Origin: Solwaraspora sp. WMMA2056 | GTDB lineage: Bacteria > Actinomycetota > Actinomycetes > Mycobacteriales > Micromonosporaceae | Assembly (NCBI RefSeq): GCF_030345095.1 | Contig: NZ_CP128360.1 | Location: forward strand, 3,038,001-3,102,000 | Length of the DNA stretch: 64,000 nt | Direction: 5' to 3' | Part shown: piece after piece, positions 1 through 8,939 of the stretch | Layout: the number at the start of each line of letters is the position of its first letter | Numbering within the stretch: position 1 is the stretch's first letter | The notes under the pieces: model-generated | The model's input: the letters and a program-made list of their open reading frames with translations, nothing else | Told to the model about the DNA's origin: nothing | Database searches by the model: none | Program-made: the position numbers and the translations under genes

Positions 1-403
1 CCCGGACCGGCGGATGCGCGGCGGGTCGGGCGGACAGCGACCGCGGTCGGCACGGCAGTCGGCGTCGATCGCGTGCCTCGCGACGGCGGGCGCGGGGTCG
101 CGCCACGTTCGTCAGCGGGATGCCGGTGCACCTCGGTCGGTCGAACATCGACACTCGTTCGTGATCCCATCGTCCGGTCGAGGTGGCGGTGACGTTGTGC
201 TCCTGGCACGCTACCGCACGCGATGTAACTGCGCAGGCCCATAACCATCGGCAATCGGACAGCAACTGATACCTGATCGGCCATTGCGAACGATCTTCGG
301 CTCGCTCCTGGTGTTTGTGCCGTCACCGCGTGCGGCCGCGTCACTCGCCGTACCGTAACGGCGTGAGCTGCGGCGCGACGCCCGAGATCAGGAGGTGGCC
401 GAG
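1..403. other. No convincing gene; upstream region of the VOC gene
   Basis: Short plus-strand open frames occur here, but they are Arg/Ser-rich, match no domain I recognise and lack a ribosome binding site. They look like frames kept open by high GC. Base composition drops at about 225-310, which would fit a promoter region for the following gene, but I cannot identify a convincing -35/-10 pair. Confidence 0.5.
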
Positions 404-754
404 GTGGTCAGTCAGTGGGAGAACCTGGTGGTCGATGCCGACGACCCGCCCCGGCTCGCCCGGTGGTGGGCGCAGGCACTCGGCTACCAGATCGTGCACG
501 AGGCAGCGGACGAGGTGGAGATTCGACAGTCGCCCGACCAGTTGCCCGGTGTGGTGTTCGTCCCGGTGCCGGAGCGCAAGCAACTGAAGAACCGGTTGCA
601 CATCGACCTGCGCGCGGCCGATCAGGCGGCCGAAGTGGAGCGGCTGGTGGACATGGGGGCCCGACGGGTCGACATCGACCAGGGTGACGTCTCCTGGATC
701 GTGCTGACCGATCCGGAGGGCAACGAGTTCTGCGTACTCAACGGACGCGGCTGA
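404..754 (+). CDS. VOC (glyoxalase-like) superfamily protein
   Basis: Protein of 116 residues with the single beta-alpha-beta-beta-beta module of the vicinal-oxygen-chelate fold. It begins with the typical WENLVVDADDPPRLARWW stretch, has an internal LHIDLRA strand, and ends with the family's DPEGNEFCVL motif. Proteins of this short actinobacterial type usually lack an assigned substrate; metal-dependent dioxygenase, isomerase or drug-binding roles are all possible. The GTG at 404 is chosen because AGGAGG at 390-395 lies 8 bases upstream. The earlier in-frame GTG at 395 overlaps that site. The 3' end overlaps the convergent downstream gene by 17 bases. Confidence 0.8.
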   Translation: MVSQWENLVVDADDPPRLARWWAQALGYQIVHEAADEVEIRQSPDQLPGVVFVPVPERKQLKNRLHIDLRAADQAAEVERLVDMGARRVDIDQGDVSWIVLTDPEGNEFCVLNGRG

Positions 755-1232
755 ACCGGCCGGTCCGGTGTGCGCTTCGCCCGCAGGCTCCCGCCGGAAC
801 CTGCCCACTGGCCCGCTCCACCGCCGTGCGCAGCAGCAGCAGGAACGTCCGGCCGTCCGGGCTGTCGCCGAAGCCGAGCCAGCACGACTCGGCACGGCCA
901 TGGGCCTGCCAGCGGGCGGTGATCAGCACTCCGTACGGCGTCGGTGCGGCGAGCGTCACCGCGGTGAGGCGCGCCGACCGGGCGTACCCCCGGTGCGGGC
1001 CGTCGCCGGCGCTGAGCAGATGCCGACCGAGCAGGATGTCGAGGCGGTGCCGTACCGTGCCGGTCGACCCGCCGGGCTCGGTGATGGCGGTCAGGCAGCA
1101 GGCACTCGCGCCGGCCAGCTCGCCCATGAGCTGACCGGCGCAGTGCTCCTCGACGGCGTACCGCATCGGCGTCGGGACCTCGGTGATGTGCACGAGCCGG
1201 CTGGTACGGGCCGTCCACCCCTGGTCGACCAC
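738..1232 (-). CDS. Hypothetical protein, about 164 residues
   Basis: No family recognised. The frame reads as a plausible soluble globular protein: an alternating hydrophobic C-terminal half (for example LTAVTLAAPTPYGVLITARW and GRTFLLLLRTAVE), three cysteines, no signal peptide and no membrane segment. The opposing plus-strand frame over the same bases is Arg/Gln/Pro-rich and looks like a shadow. The GTG start at 1232 is tentative because no good ribosome binding site is visible; a methionine lies about 22 codons further in. It converges on the VOC gene with a 17-base overlap and diverges from dgt. Confidence 0.45.
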   Translation of the reverse strand: MVDQGWTARTSRLVHITEVPTPMRYAVEEHCAGQLMGELAGASACCLTAITEPGGSTGTVRHRLDILLGRHLLSAGDGPHRGYARSARLTAVTLAAPTPYGVLITARWQAHGRAESCWLGFGDSPDGRTFLLLLRTAVERASGQVPAGACGRSAHRTGRFSRVR

Positions 1233-1346
1233 TCTGCGATTGTGAACCGATGGGGTAGGCGCCGAGGGGCCGACGTCAACATTGCGACACAAATACGTAA
1301 TCATCCGGAAATATTTACCTGCCCGTTCCGGTCGGTACCGGGCCGA

Positions 1347-1352
1347 TAGGCT
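1347..1352 (+). promoter_or_regulatory. Possible -10 element for a leaderless dgt transcript
   Basis: TAGGCT ends 7 bases before the GTG chosen as the dgt start, the spacing expected when transcription begins at the start codon. No separate Shine-Dalgarno is well placed (GGAAG abuts the GTG). The -35 region is weak, so this stays a suggestion. Confidence 0.35.
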
Positions 1353-1359
1353 CCGGAAG

Positions 1360-2640
1360 GTGACCCCCTCACCCGTCCGTCCGGCACCCGGCGGCCTCGA
1401 CGACACCGACCGATGGGTGCCCGAGCCGGTGAAGGACACCGGGTACGGACGCAGCCCGTACGAACGGGACCGGGCCCGGGTGCTGCACAGCGCGGGATTT
1501 CGTCGGCTGGCCGCCCGGACCCAGGTGCACACCGCCGAGACCGGCGGTGCCGACGACGTCCCGCGGACCCGGCTCACCCACTCCCTGGAGGTCGCGCAGA
1601 TCGCCCGCGAGATGGGTGCGCGGCTCGGTTGCGAGCCCGACGTGGTCGACGTCGCCGGCCTCGCCCACGACCTCGGCCACCCGCCGTTCGGGCACAACGG
1701 GGAATGGGCACTGCACGACCTGGCCGTCGACATCGGCGGATTCGAGGGCAACGCGCAGACGTTGCGGGTGCTGACCCGGCTGGAGGCCAAGGTGCTGGGG
1801 CCGGACGGCTCCTCGGCCGGGCTGAACCTCACCCGCGCCTCGCTCGACGCGACCTGCAAGTACCCCTGGCCGCGTCAGGCCGATCAGCGCAAGTTCGGAC
1901 TGTACGCCGACGACGAGCCGGTCTTCGCCTGGCTGCGCGCCGGTGCCCCGGAGCCGACGCGGCGCTGCCTGGAGGCCCAGGTGATGGACTGGGCCGACGA
2001 CGTCGCCTACTCGGTGCACGACCTGGAGGACGGCATCCACGGCGGCTACATCGACCTCGGCCTGCTCATCGCCGACCGCGACGAACAGCACGCTCTCGCC
2101 GCCGACGTGGCTGCGGTCTACTCCACCGAATCCGTCGACGACCTGGCCGGGATCCTCGCCGAGCTGCTGGCCCATCCGGCGCTGCGGCCGATCGCGGGCT
2201 ACGACGGCAGCCATCCGGCGCAGGCGGCGTTGAAGGGGATGACCAGCATTCTCACCGGAGCGTTCGTCGCGGCGGCGGTGTCGGCGACCCGGCAGCAGGC
2301 CGGCGGCCTGCCGGTGCGGCGGTACGCGGCGGACCTGGTGGTGCCCCGGGTGGTGCGGGCCCGGTGCGCCCTGCTCAAAGGACTGGCGCTGCGGTACGTG
2401 ATGCGCCGGCCCGGCGCCGAGGCGGGGTACCGCCGGCAGCGGGAGATCCTGGCCGAACTCGTCGAGGCGTTGACCGACCGGGCACCGGCCGGGCTGGACC
2501 CGGTGTTCGCGCCGCTGTGGGTCGCCGCGCCGGACGACCGGGCCCGGGCCCGGGTGATCATCGACCAGGTGGCGTCGTTGACCGACCCGGCGGCGGTCTC
2601 CTGGCACCGGCGGCTCACCGGCCGGCCGGCTCCGGACTGA
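1360..2640 (+). CDS. dgt: Deoxyguanosinetriphosphate triphosphohydrolase-like protein
   Basis: HD-superfamily dNTP triphosphohydrolase of 426 residues that cleaves dGTP (or dNTPs) to the deoxynucleoside and triphosphate, limiting the dNTP pool. The N-terminal SPYERDRARVLHSAGFRRLAARTQV block is cut here to its signature parts: SPYERDRARVLH and FRRLAARTQV. These are followed by TRLTHSLEV (first metal-binding His), AHDLGHPPFGH (HD motif) and MDWADDVAYSVHDLED (distal Asp). These are diagnostic of the family. A longer frame opens 26 codons upstream, but its extra residues resemble no homologue I know, so GTG at 1360 is preferred. It precedes dnaG by 1.4 kb, a recurrent actinomycete neighbourhood. 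Its end overlaps the convergent membrane-protein gene by 26 bases. Confidence 0.93.
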   Translation: MTPSPVRPAPGGLDDTDRWVPEPVKDTGYGRSPYERDRARVLHSAGFRRLAARTQVHTAETGGADDVPRTRLTHSLEVAQIAREMGARLGCEPDVVDVAGLAHDLGHPPFGHNGEWALHDLAVDIGGFEGNAQTLRVLTRLEAKVLGPDGSSAGLNLTRASLDATCKYPWPRQADQRKFGLYADDEPVFAWLRAGAPEPTRRCLEAQVMDWADDVAYSVHDLEDGIHGGYIDLGLLIADRDEQHALAADVAAVYSTESVDDLAGILAELLAHPALRPIAGYDGSHPAQAALKGMTSILTGAFVAAAVSATRQQAGGLPVRRYAADLVVPRVVRARCALLKGLALRYVMRRPGAEAGYRRQREILAELVEALTDRAPAGLDPVFAPLWVAAPDDRARARVIIDQVASLTDPAAVSWHRRLTGRPAPD

Positions 2641-3364
2641 CCGGAGCGGGCGTGACGACCGGACTGACCGGATCGGGCGTGGCGACCGGGTCGACCGGAG
2701 CGGGCCGGGCGGCCAGCGCCGGGCGCCGGTCGATGACCTGACCCACCTCGCGGGCCGAGCGCGCCAACCGGCGGCGGAACACCGCCACGTGCGCGGCGAG
2801 GCAGCTGACGAGGACCAGCGCACCGAGCGTCGCGGCGGCCCACGCCGGGACCGCCCGGGCGACCAGCAGTCCGACGGTGGCCGCGAGCAGCGCGCTGTTG
2901 AGCAGCCCGACCGTGCCCGCGAGGCTGACCAGGTCACGTGGCCAGCCCCGGCGGTACGGTTGCGCGGCGAACGGACCCGAGTCGTCAAGGGTGGGCATCA
3001 TGACGTACGGGGCCAGGTCGGGAGCCTGCCGGACGAGATAGGTGCGGATCGCGGTGGCGGCGACCGCGTACCGCCGGGCCCGGTCGTTGAACTCCAACTG
3101 CCGGGCGAAGACCGCCAGCCCGAGCAGCAGGACGAGGCCGCCGAGTGCGCCTGCGGCGGCGGCCCGCCCGGTGGTCACCGTCGCGCCGCCGGCGGAGACC
3201 AGACCTGCGGAGACCGCGGTGGCGGCCGAGGCGACGCCGAGGAAGAACGTGAAGCGGGCGTTGGATTCCGTGTGCACCGCCCGTCTGGCCTCCTGCAACT
3301 GCGTGTACTCGGCCAGGGCGATGGTCAGCGCGGTCTCCGGTGGACGGGTCTGCTCGTCGGCCAT
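2615..3364 (-). CDS. Hypothetical four-helix membrane protein
   Basis: Protein of 249 residues. A polar N-terminus with a helical segment (AEYTQLQEARRAVHTESNAR) is followed by two hydrophobic hairpins: FTFFLGVASAATAVSAGLV plus AAGALGGLVLLLGLAVF, then SLAGTVGLLNSALLAATVGL plus ATLGALVLVSCLAAHVAVF. This gives four predicted membrane helices. The C-terminus is a low-complexity Pro/Val repeat (PVDPVATPDPVSPVVTPAPV). The ATG at 3364 is used because GGAGG lies 8 bases upstream; an ATG seven codons earlier lacks that spacing. The family is not recognised and the function unknown. It overlaps the convergent dgt 3' end. Confidence 0.7.
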   Translation of the reverse strand: MADEQTRPPETALTIALAEYTQLQEARRAVHTESNARFTFFLGVASAATAVSAGLVSAGGATVTTGRAAAAGALGGLVLLLGLAVFARQLEFNDRARRYAVAATAIRTYLVRQAPDLAPYVMMPTLDDSGPFAAQPYRRGWPRDLVSLAGTVGLLNSALLAATVGLLVARAVPAWAAATLGALVLVSCLAAHVAVFRRRLARSAREVGQVIDRRPALAARPAPVDPVATPDPVSPVVTPAPVSPEPAGR

Positions 3365-3460
3365 GCGGATCGCCTCCTCGGCCAAGGAGGGTAGCGCTGC
3401 GACGCACCCGGGCCGGTCGGCCCGTCGGCCCGGCCGGCTGCCGGTCCGTGGCCGGCCTGC

Positions 3461-3757
3461 TCAGCTGCCGGTCGGCGGCCGGACCGCGACGAGGTCGGCG
3501 GCCAACAGTGCCGACCACCAGTTCTCGACGTTGGACAGCGATCCGGAGATGATCCGTGGCTGTTCGCCCTCGGTCAGCAGGGTCAGCGCGGAGCCGTCCG
3601 GCCAGGCGAGCACCCACCCGGCGATGTGCGGCAGCTCCTCCTCGGGGGCCAGATCGGCGTCCCGGCTGCGGTAGAGGGCGCACAGGCGGGGCGCGTCGTC
3701 GAGGGCGATCACGTCCAGGTGGTCGAGCGCGTTCGTCTCGGGCAGCAGCTGGGGCAT
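3461..3757 (-). CDS. Hypothetical protein, 98 residues
   Basis: Small acidic soluble protein with no recognised family. It has a regular pattern of hydrophobic strands (WVLAWPDGSALTLLTEG, PRIISGSLSNVENWWSALL) and no signal or membrane segment. The start is well supported: ATG at 3757 preceded by AAGGAGGAGG 7-8 bases upstream. The upstream stretch (3758-4071) is unusually AT-rich for this window and probably holds its promoter. Confidence 0.7.
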   Translation of the reverse strand: MPQLLPETNALDHLDVIALDDAPRLCALYRSRDADLAPEEELPHIAGWVLAWPDGSALTLLTEGEQPRIISGSLSNVENWWSALLAADLVAVRPPTGS

Positions 3758-4071
3758 GGGGGTGCCTCCTCCTTCGGGCTGGGAACCGGCAATGTAGACA
3801 AGACACAGTGAACCGTGAAGAAAGAGAAACAAGCCAGCGAACGGCCCACTAGGTACGACACAGACAGTATTGCTGTGGTCACAGGGAAGGACAAGGTCTG
3901 TTCTGCGGCGAGGCGTGGAAAATGCGTATTGACAGAAGCCTGCCTGGTCAGGGTGGGGTTCGTCGGCGTACGGCGGGTCCGGGCATGGGCGTCGTGCCTC
4001 CTCGGGCACCCGCACGGCCCGTGATCGGCGGGGCAGGGCAGGATGTACCGGGAAGGGGGTGGCGCGGCGGC
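3758..4071. other. AT-richer divergent intergenic region before dnaG
   Basis: About 310 bases between two divergent genes with clearly lower GC than the surroundings (about 3790-3930), as expected for back-to-back promoters. A TTGACA occurs at 3929-3934 on the plus strand, but no -10 is found 16-18 bases downstream. No RNA gene or credible short coding frame was seen. Confidence 0.5.
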
Positions 4072-5949
4072 ATGGCTGGTCGGATCCGGGACGAGGACAT
4101 CACGCTCGTACGCGAGCGGACGTCGATCGCCGACATCATCTCGGAAAGCGTCACGCTCAAGTCGGCCGGCGGCGGCAACCTCAAAGGGCTCTGCCCCTTC
4201 CACGACGAGAAGACCCCGTCGTTCACCGTCGCACCGGCCCGTAACGTGTACTTCTGCCACGGGTGCGGCAAGGGCGGCGACGCGATCACCTTCCTGATGG
4301 AGGCCGAACACCTCAGCTTCGTCGAATCGGTGGAGCGCCTGGCGGCCCGCGCCGGCATCCAGCTGCGCTACATCGAGGCCGGGCCCGCGCCGGTCCGCCA
4401 GCAGTCCGGCCAGCGGCAGCGGCTGATCGCGGCGCACGCCGCCGCCGCCGAGTTCTACGCCGGTCAGTTGGCCGGCCCGGGGGCCCGAGCGGCCCGGGAG
4501 TTTCTCGCCCACCGCGGCTTCGACCGGGCCGCCGCGCAACGGTACGGCTGCGGCTTCGCCCCGGACGCCTGGGACGAGCTGACCCGTCACCTGCGCCAGC
4601 AGGGCTACACCGCCCAGGAGCTGATCACCGCCGGGCTGGCCCGCCAGGCCCGGTCCGGGTCACTGATCGACCGGTTCCGTCGCCGGCTGCTCTGGCCCAT
4701 CCGCGACCTCGCCGGCGACGTCATCGGCTTCGGTGCCCGCAAGTTGTTCGACGACGACGACGGCCCCAAGTACCTGAACACCCCGGAAACCCCGATCTAC
4801 AAGAAGTCCCACGTCCTCTACGGCATCGACCAGGCGAAACGGGAGATCGCCCGGCAGGGTCGGGCGGTCATCGTCGAGGGCTACACCGACGTGATGGCGT
4901 GTCACCTGGCCGGGGTGCCGACGGCGGTGGCGACCTGTGGCACCGCGTTCGGCGCCGATCACATCGGGGTGCTGCGTCGGCTGCTGATGGACACCGACGC
5001 CGTCGCCGGCGAGATCATCTTCACCTTCGACGGGGACGCGGCCGGGCAGAAGGCCGCGTTGCGTGCATTCGAGGAGGACCAGCGGTTCGTCGGGCGGACC
5101 TTCATCGCGGTCAGCCCCGACAACATGGATCCGTGTGACCTGCGGCTGGCAAAGGGCGACCTCGCCGTACGGGACCTGGTCGCCCGCCGGGAGCCGTTGG
5201 TCGACTTCGCGCTGCGCCAGGTGCTGCGCCGTTTCGACCTGGACACCGTCGACGGCCGGGTGGAGGCGATGCGCCGGGCGGCGCCGCTGGTGGCCAAGCT
5301 GAAGGACCGGGACAAACGTCCGGAGTACGTCCGCAAGCTCGCTGGCGATCTCGGCATGGAGATCGAGCCGGTGCAGCGGGCTGTGCTCGCCGCCGGCGCG
5401 GTACCGCCCCCCCGTACGGCCGGCAACCGGTCGGCGTCGGCAGCGTCGACGCCGTCCCGGCCGGCCACCGAACCCGACGACCCGCAGGTGCTGGTCGAGC
5501 GGGAGGCCCTGAAACTCGGCCTGCAGGTGCCGGTGTTGGCCGGGCCGATGTTCGACACCCTCGGCCCGGAGGTGTACCTGCATCCCGTCCACGCCGGGGT
5601 CCGCGCGGCGATGGCCACGGCCGGGGGCGCGGCCGTCGCGGTGACCGGCGCGGTCTGGATCGAACAGGTCCGTGACGCCTGCCCGGACCTGGCCGCCCGG
5701 GCACTGGTCGGCGAACTCGCCGTCGAGCCGCCGCACGTCGACCGGGAGCCGGACCCGCACTACGTCTCGGTGACCCTCGCCCGGCTGCAGTGGGGCGCGG
5801 TCACCGCCCGGATCCGGGAGCTGAAGTCGAAGGTGCAGCGGATCAACCCGGTGGCGAACAAGGACGAGTACCTGAGCCTCGCCGGGGAACTGTTCTCCCT
5901 GGAGCAGCAGGCGCGGGCGCTGCGCGAACGAGCGGTGGGGGGACTGTAG
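4072..5949 (+). CDS. dnaG: DNA primase
   Basis: Protein of 625 residues that makes RNA primers for the replication fork. The N-terminal CHC2 zinc ribbon is visible as Cys41/His44 (CPFHDEKTPSF) and Cys62/Cys65 (FCHGCGKGGD). The TOPRIM catalytic core shows VIVEGYTDVMA near residue 266 with its essential Glu, and FTFDGDAAGQKA near 316 with the metal-binding DGD. The C-terminal third is the DnaB-helicase-binding region. A frame opens 50 codons further upstream, but the ATG at 4072 gives the conserved MAGRIRDEDI start, with GGAAGGGGG about 12 bases before it. The following small gene starts on the dnaG stop codon. Confidence 0.96.
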   Translation: MAGRIRDEDITLVRERTSIADIISESVTLKSAGGGNLKGLCPFHDEKTPSFTVAPARNVYFCHGCGKGGDAITFLMEAEHLSFVESVERLAARAGIQLRYIEAGPAPVRQQSGQRQRLIAAHAAAAEFYAGQLAGPGARAAREFLAHRGFDRAAAQRYGCGFAPDAWDELTRHLRQQGYTAQELITAGLARQARSGSLIDRFRRRLLWPIRDLAGDVIGFGARKLFDDDDGPKYLNTPETPIYKKSHVLYGIDQAKREIARQGRAVIVEGYTDVMACHLAGVPTAVATCGTAFGADHIGVLRRLLMDTDAVAGEIIFTFDGDAAGQKAALRAFEEDQRFVGRTFIAVSPDNMDPCDLRLAKGDLAVRDLVARREPLVDFALRQVLRRFDLDTVDGRVEAMRRAAPLVAKLKDRDKRPEYVRKLAGDLGMEIEPVQRAVLAAGAVPPPRTAGNRSASAASTPSRPATEPDDPQVLVEREALKLGLQVPVLAGPMFDTLGPEVYLHPVHAGVRAAMATAGGAAVAVTGAVWIEQVRDACPDLAARALVGELAVEPPHVDREPDPHYVSVTLARLQWGAVTARIRELKSKVQRINPVANKDEYLSLAGELFSLEQQARALRERAVGGL

Positions 5950-6473
5950 TGGGCTGGGGCATGTTCCGCCGGTCGGCGCGGCTGCCGGCCGCGCTGCGTC
6001 CGACGATGGCCCGCGACGAGCGGATCGTCGCCTGGGCGGCCACCGCCGACGACGGGGCGCTGGTGGTCACCAACCTGGGGATGTGGCTGCCGGGTCGGGA
6101 CCATCGGCTCGGTTGGCATCAGGTGCACAAGGCGGCCTGGTCGGGGCGGACCCTGGCCGTCACCCCGGCCGAGGTCACCGGCGAGCGGGACGGGTACGAG
6201 ATCGTCGCCGACCAGCCGACCGTCACCGTCGACCTGCCCGACCCCGGGGAGGTGCCGAACCAGGTGCGCGCCCGGGTGACCCGCTCGGTCGGCTACACCG
6301 CGCACCAGCGGCTCGACGGTGGCGGGCTGCGGGTGGTGGCCCGGCGGGTGCCTGGTGTCGACGGTTTGACCTGGACCGTCCGGTACGACCCCGGCGCCGA
6401 CCCCGACGCCCTGTCCGCCGAGACCGCCGATCTGGTGGCCGCGGCCAGGGCGTCGGTCGAGCAGCAGCCGTGA
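5949..6473 (+). CDS. Hypothetical protein coupled to dnaG
   Basis: Protein of 174 residues starting at GTG 5949, one base into the dnaG stop (TAGTG), so translational coupling is likely; an internal ATG at 5961 is the alternative. It reads as a compact beta-rich domain (IVAWAATADDGALVVTNLGM, WHQVHKAAWSGRTLAVTPAE) with no signal or transmembrane segment. I know it only as a conserved companion of actinobacterial dnaG and cannot assign a function. It ends 56 bases before the convergent ROK gene. Confidence 0.75.
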   Translation: MGWGMFRRSARLPAALRPTMARDERIVAWAATADDGALVVTNLGMWLPGRDHRLGWHQVHKAAWSGRTLAVTPAEVTGERDGYEIVADQPTVTVDLPDPGEVPNQVRARVTRSVGYTAHQRLDGGGLRVVARRVPGVDGLTWTVRYDPGADPDALSAETADLVAAARASVEQQP

Positions 6474-6529
6474 CCACCTGCCGCGGTGCGGCCGTCCGGT
6501 AGCGGATGCGCCCGGGCCGGTACGTCGGC

Positions 6530-7720
6530 TCAGCCGGCGGTGAAGACGTGGTCGCTGATCATCCTGGTGGCGCCGATCAGACCGGCCTGGTCGCCCAGCT
6601 CGGACAGGACGATCGGCATGTCGCCGGTGGCCAGCGGCAGTGAGCTGCGGTAGACGACGCTGCGGATCTCGGCCAGCAACGCGTGGCCCATCCCGGCGAG
6701 TCCGCCGCCGATCACCACCATCCCCGGGTTGAAGAAGCTCACCAGCCGGGCCAGCACCTGGCCGACGCGTCGTCCACCGTCGCGGACCATGCCGACCGCG
6801 ACCGGGTCGCCGGCGGCGGCCGCCCGGGTGACGTCCAGCGCGGTGAGCGTGCCGATCCGGGCGAGTTGCTCGGCGAGCTGGTCGGAACGCCCGGCTCGGG
6901 CGGCGGCGACCGCGTCGCGGGTCAGCGCCGCACCACCGAAGTACGCCTCCAGGCAGCCGACGTTGCCGCAGAGGCACTGCGGCCCGTTCTCGTCGACAGC
7001 GGTGTGGCCGATGTCGCCGGCGCAACCGTTCGCTCCCCGGTAGACGTCTCCGTCGACCACTATCCCGGCGCCGATCCCGGCGCCGATCTTGACGAACAGG
7101 AAGTCCTCGAACGAACGGGCGATGCCGGCGTGTTTCTCACCGAGCGCCATGATGTTGACGTCGTTGTCGACCAGCACCGGGCAGCCGAGTTCGGTGCTGA
7201 ACATCTCCCGTACCGGGAAGCGGTGCCAACCCGGCATGAACGGTGGCGAGACCGGCACGCCTTCGTGGACACTGACCGGACCGGGCACCCCGATGCCGGC
7301 GCCGGTGAACCGCGTGGTTCCCGAGTCGGCGGCCAGTTTGGTGACCAGTTCGAGAGCCTGCGCGATCACCGTCGTCGGCCCCTGGTGCAGCTCGGTGCGC
7401 TCGGTCATCCGGGTCACGACCTGCAGCTCTCCGTCGGTGAGCGCCACGTCCAGGGTGCTCGCGCCGATGTCGATGCTGAGGAAGCGGGTGGCGGCGGCGA
7501 TCCGGACGATCGACGACGGACGACCGCCCCGGGACGCGGCCGGACCGGCGGTCTCCACCAGACCCCGGTCGATCATCCGGTCGAGCTCGGTGGCCACCTT
7601 CGACCTGGACAGGCCGACCGCGTCGCCAAGTTCGGCGCGCGAGCACGGGCCGTCGCGGAGCAGGCGCAGGATCTGCGCCTGGTGCGTGTTCTCCGGCCAC
7701 ACTCCCAGCACGTTGGTCAT
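6530..7720 (-). CDS. ROK-family (NagC/XylR-type) transcriptional regulator
   Basis: Protein of 396 residues. The N-terminal winged helix (about 1-75: ILRLLRDGPCSRAELGDAVG, SRSKVATELDRMIDRGLV) is followed by the ROK sugar-kinase-like fold: LSIDIGASTLDVALTD, GIGVPGPVSV, the zinc-binding CLCGNVGCLEAYFGG, and VVIGGGLAGMGHALLAEI. ROK repressors sense sugars or sugar phosphates. The start is ATG 7720 with AAGGA upstream. It is divergent from the exporter ATPase at 7983. It is a close paralogue of the ROK gene at 13432: both carry VPVSPP.MPGW.RFPVRE. A palindrome at 7873-7890 is a candidate operator. Confidence 0.93.
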   Translation of the reverse strand: MTNVLGVWPENTHQAQILRLLRDGPCSRAELGDAVGLSRSKVATELDRMIDRGLVETAGPAASRGGRPSSIVRIAAATRFLSIDIGASTLDVALTDGELQVVTRMTERTELHQGPTTVIAQALELVTKLAADSGTTRFTGAGIGVPGPVSVHEGVPVSPPFMPGWHRFPVREMFSTELGCPVLVDNDVNIMALGEKHAGIARSFEDFLFVKIGAGIGAGIVVDGDVYRGANGCAGDIGHTAVDENGPQCLCGNVGCLEAYFGGAALTRDAVAAARAGRSDQLAEQLARIGTLTALDVTRAAAAGDPVAVGMVRDGGRRVGQVLARLVSFFNPGMVVIGGGLAGMGHALLAEIRSVVYRSSLPLATGDMPIVLSELGDQAGLIGATRMISDHVFTAG

Positions 7721-7872
7721 TGTCCTTTACCTGGGTCCGGCACGTGGCGTCGTCCGCGTGGAGGGCCGGTGGACACGCGGGCGAAGCGGACCGGCGTGGG
7801 CAGGGACCGGGCAAGGTGACGAACTCGCCCGCTGACCCGGGAGTAGCGAGTCAGGATGGCAAACTTAGTGCA

Positions 7873-7890
7873 TTGAAGCGCAATCTTCAA
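7873..7890. promoter_or_regulatory. Palindrome in the ROK/ABC divergent promoter region
   Basis: TTGAAG-6-CTTCAA, a perfect 6+6 inverted repeat in the AT-rich part of the intergenic region. TATACT follows at 7902-7907 and could be a -10 for the plus strand. Position and symmetry fit an operator for the neighbouring ROK protein; binding is inference. Confidence 0.45.
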
Positions 7891-7982
7891 GACGTTCGTA
7901 CTATACTTTGTCCTCAATCTGACGAAAGGCGCCTTGCTCGCGAAACTCGCTGGCGTCCCTGTCGGGGCCGCGCGGTAGCGTC

Positions 7983-8927
7983 GTGGCCGTGACTGAACGG
8001 GGTAACGGGCCACTCATCCACGCACGCGGTCTGGTCAAGCGGTTCGGGACGTTCACCGCAGTCGCCGGCATTGACGTCGACGTCGCGCCCGGCGAGGCGT
8101 TCGGCTTTCTGGGGCCGAACGGCGCCGGCAAGAGCTCCACCATGCGGATGGTGGGCTGCGTCTCCCCGCCCAGCGGCGGCATTTTGCGAATCCTCGGGAT
8201 GGATCCGCAGCAGGACGGCCTGGCGATCCGGGCCCGGCTCGGCGTCTGCCCGCAGCTGGACAACCTCGACCAGGAACTGACGGTACGGGAGAACCTGGTC
8301 AGTTACGCCCGCTACTTCCAGATCCCGCGACCGGTCGCCCGGCGCCGCGCCGACGAACTGCTCGACTTCGTGCAGTTGCGCGACCGGTCGGGTAGCAAGG
8401 TCGAGCCGCTGTCCGGCGGCATGAAACGCCGACTCACCATCGCCCGTGCCCTGGTCAACGAGCCGGACATCGTGCTGCTCGACGAGCCGACCACCGGGCT
8501 GGACCCACAGGCCCGGCACCTGGTGTGGGAGCGACTGTTCCAGCTCAAGCAACGGGGCGTCACGCTGGTGCTGACCACGCACTACATGGACGAGGCCGAG
8601 CAGCTCTGCGACCGACTGGTGGTGATGGACGGCGGTCGGATTGTCGCCGAGGGCTCGCCGCGGGACCTGATCACCCGCTACTCCAACCGTGAGGTGGTCG
8701 AACTCCGGTTCCCGACCGACGACCAGGACAGCTTCGCCGGCAAACTGGGCGGAATCGCCGAACGGACCGAGGTGCTGCCGGACCGGATCCTGACCTACAC
8801 CGGCGACGGCGACGGGGCGCTCAACGAGGTGTACCGCCGTGGGCTGGCACCGAACAGCGCGTTGATCCGGCGCAGTAGTCTGGAGGACGTCTTCCTGCAT
8901 CTCACCGGCCGGACCCTGATCGACTAG
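7983..8927 (+). CDS. ABC exporter ATP-binding protein (DrrA/CcmA type)
   Basis: Protein of 314 residues. The nucleotide-binding domain shows Walker A GPNGAGKSS, Q-loop region VCPQLDNLDQELTVREN, signature LSGGMKRRL, Walker B IVLLDEPTTGLD and switch His in TTHYMDEAEQL. The roughly 90-residue C-terminal extension ending RSSLEDVFLHLTGR is typical of antibiotic and lipid exporters such as DrrA. It should energise the two ABC-2 permeases at 9924 and 10745, although a GNAT gene and a relic lie between them. The start is GTG 7983; a second GTG two codons later is also possible. The substrate cannot be told from sequence. Confidence 0.92.
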   Translation: MAVTERGNGPLIHARGLVKRFGTFTAVAGIDVDVAPGEAFGFLGPNGAGKSSTMRMVGCVSPPSGGILRILGMDPQQDGLAIRARLGVCPQLDNLDQELTVRENLVSYARYFQIPRPVARRRADELLDFVQLRDRSGSKVEPLSGGMKRRLTIARALVNEPDIVLLDEPTTGLDPQARHLVWERLFQLKQRGVTLVLTTHYMDEAEQLCDRLVVMDGGRIVAEGSPRDLITRYSNREVVELRFPTDDQDSFAGKLGGIAERTEVLPDRILTYTGDGDGALNEVYRRGLAPNSALIRRSSLEDVFLHLTGRTLID

Positions 8928-8939
8928 AATCGGCCGGGC

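Noticed and set aside
14-244. 76-codon plus-strand open frame at the window start
   Set aside because: Arg/Ser/Gly-rich, no ribosome binding site, no domain; typical high-GC chance frame.
768-1349. 193-codon plus-strand frame opposite the hypothetical gene at 738-1232
   Set aside because: Composition (Arg, Gln, Pro, Ala) is that of a shadow frame and it runs into the dgt promoter; the minus-strand frame reads more like a protein.
3929-3934. TTGACA as -35 of a dnaG promoter
   Set aside because: No -10-like hexamer 16-18 bases downstream.
5760-7025. 421-codon minus-strand frame across dnaG end and the ROK gene
   Set aside because: It crosses two well-supported genes and is His/Arg/Pro low-complexity; shadow.
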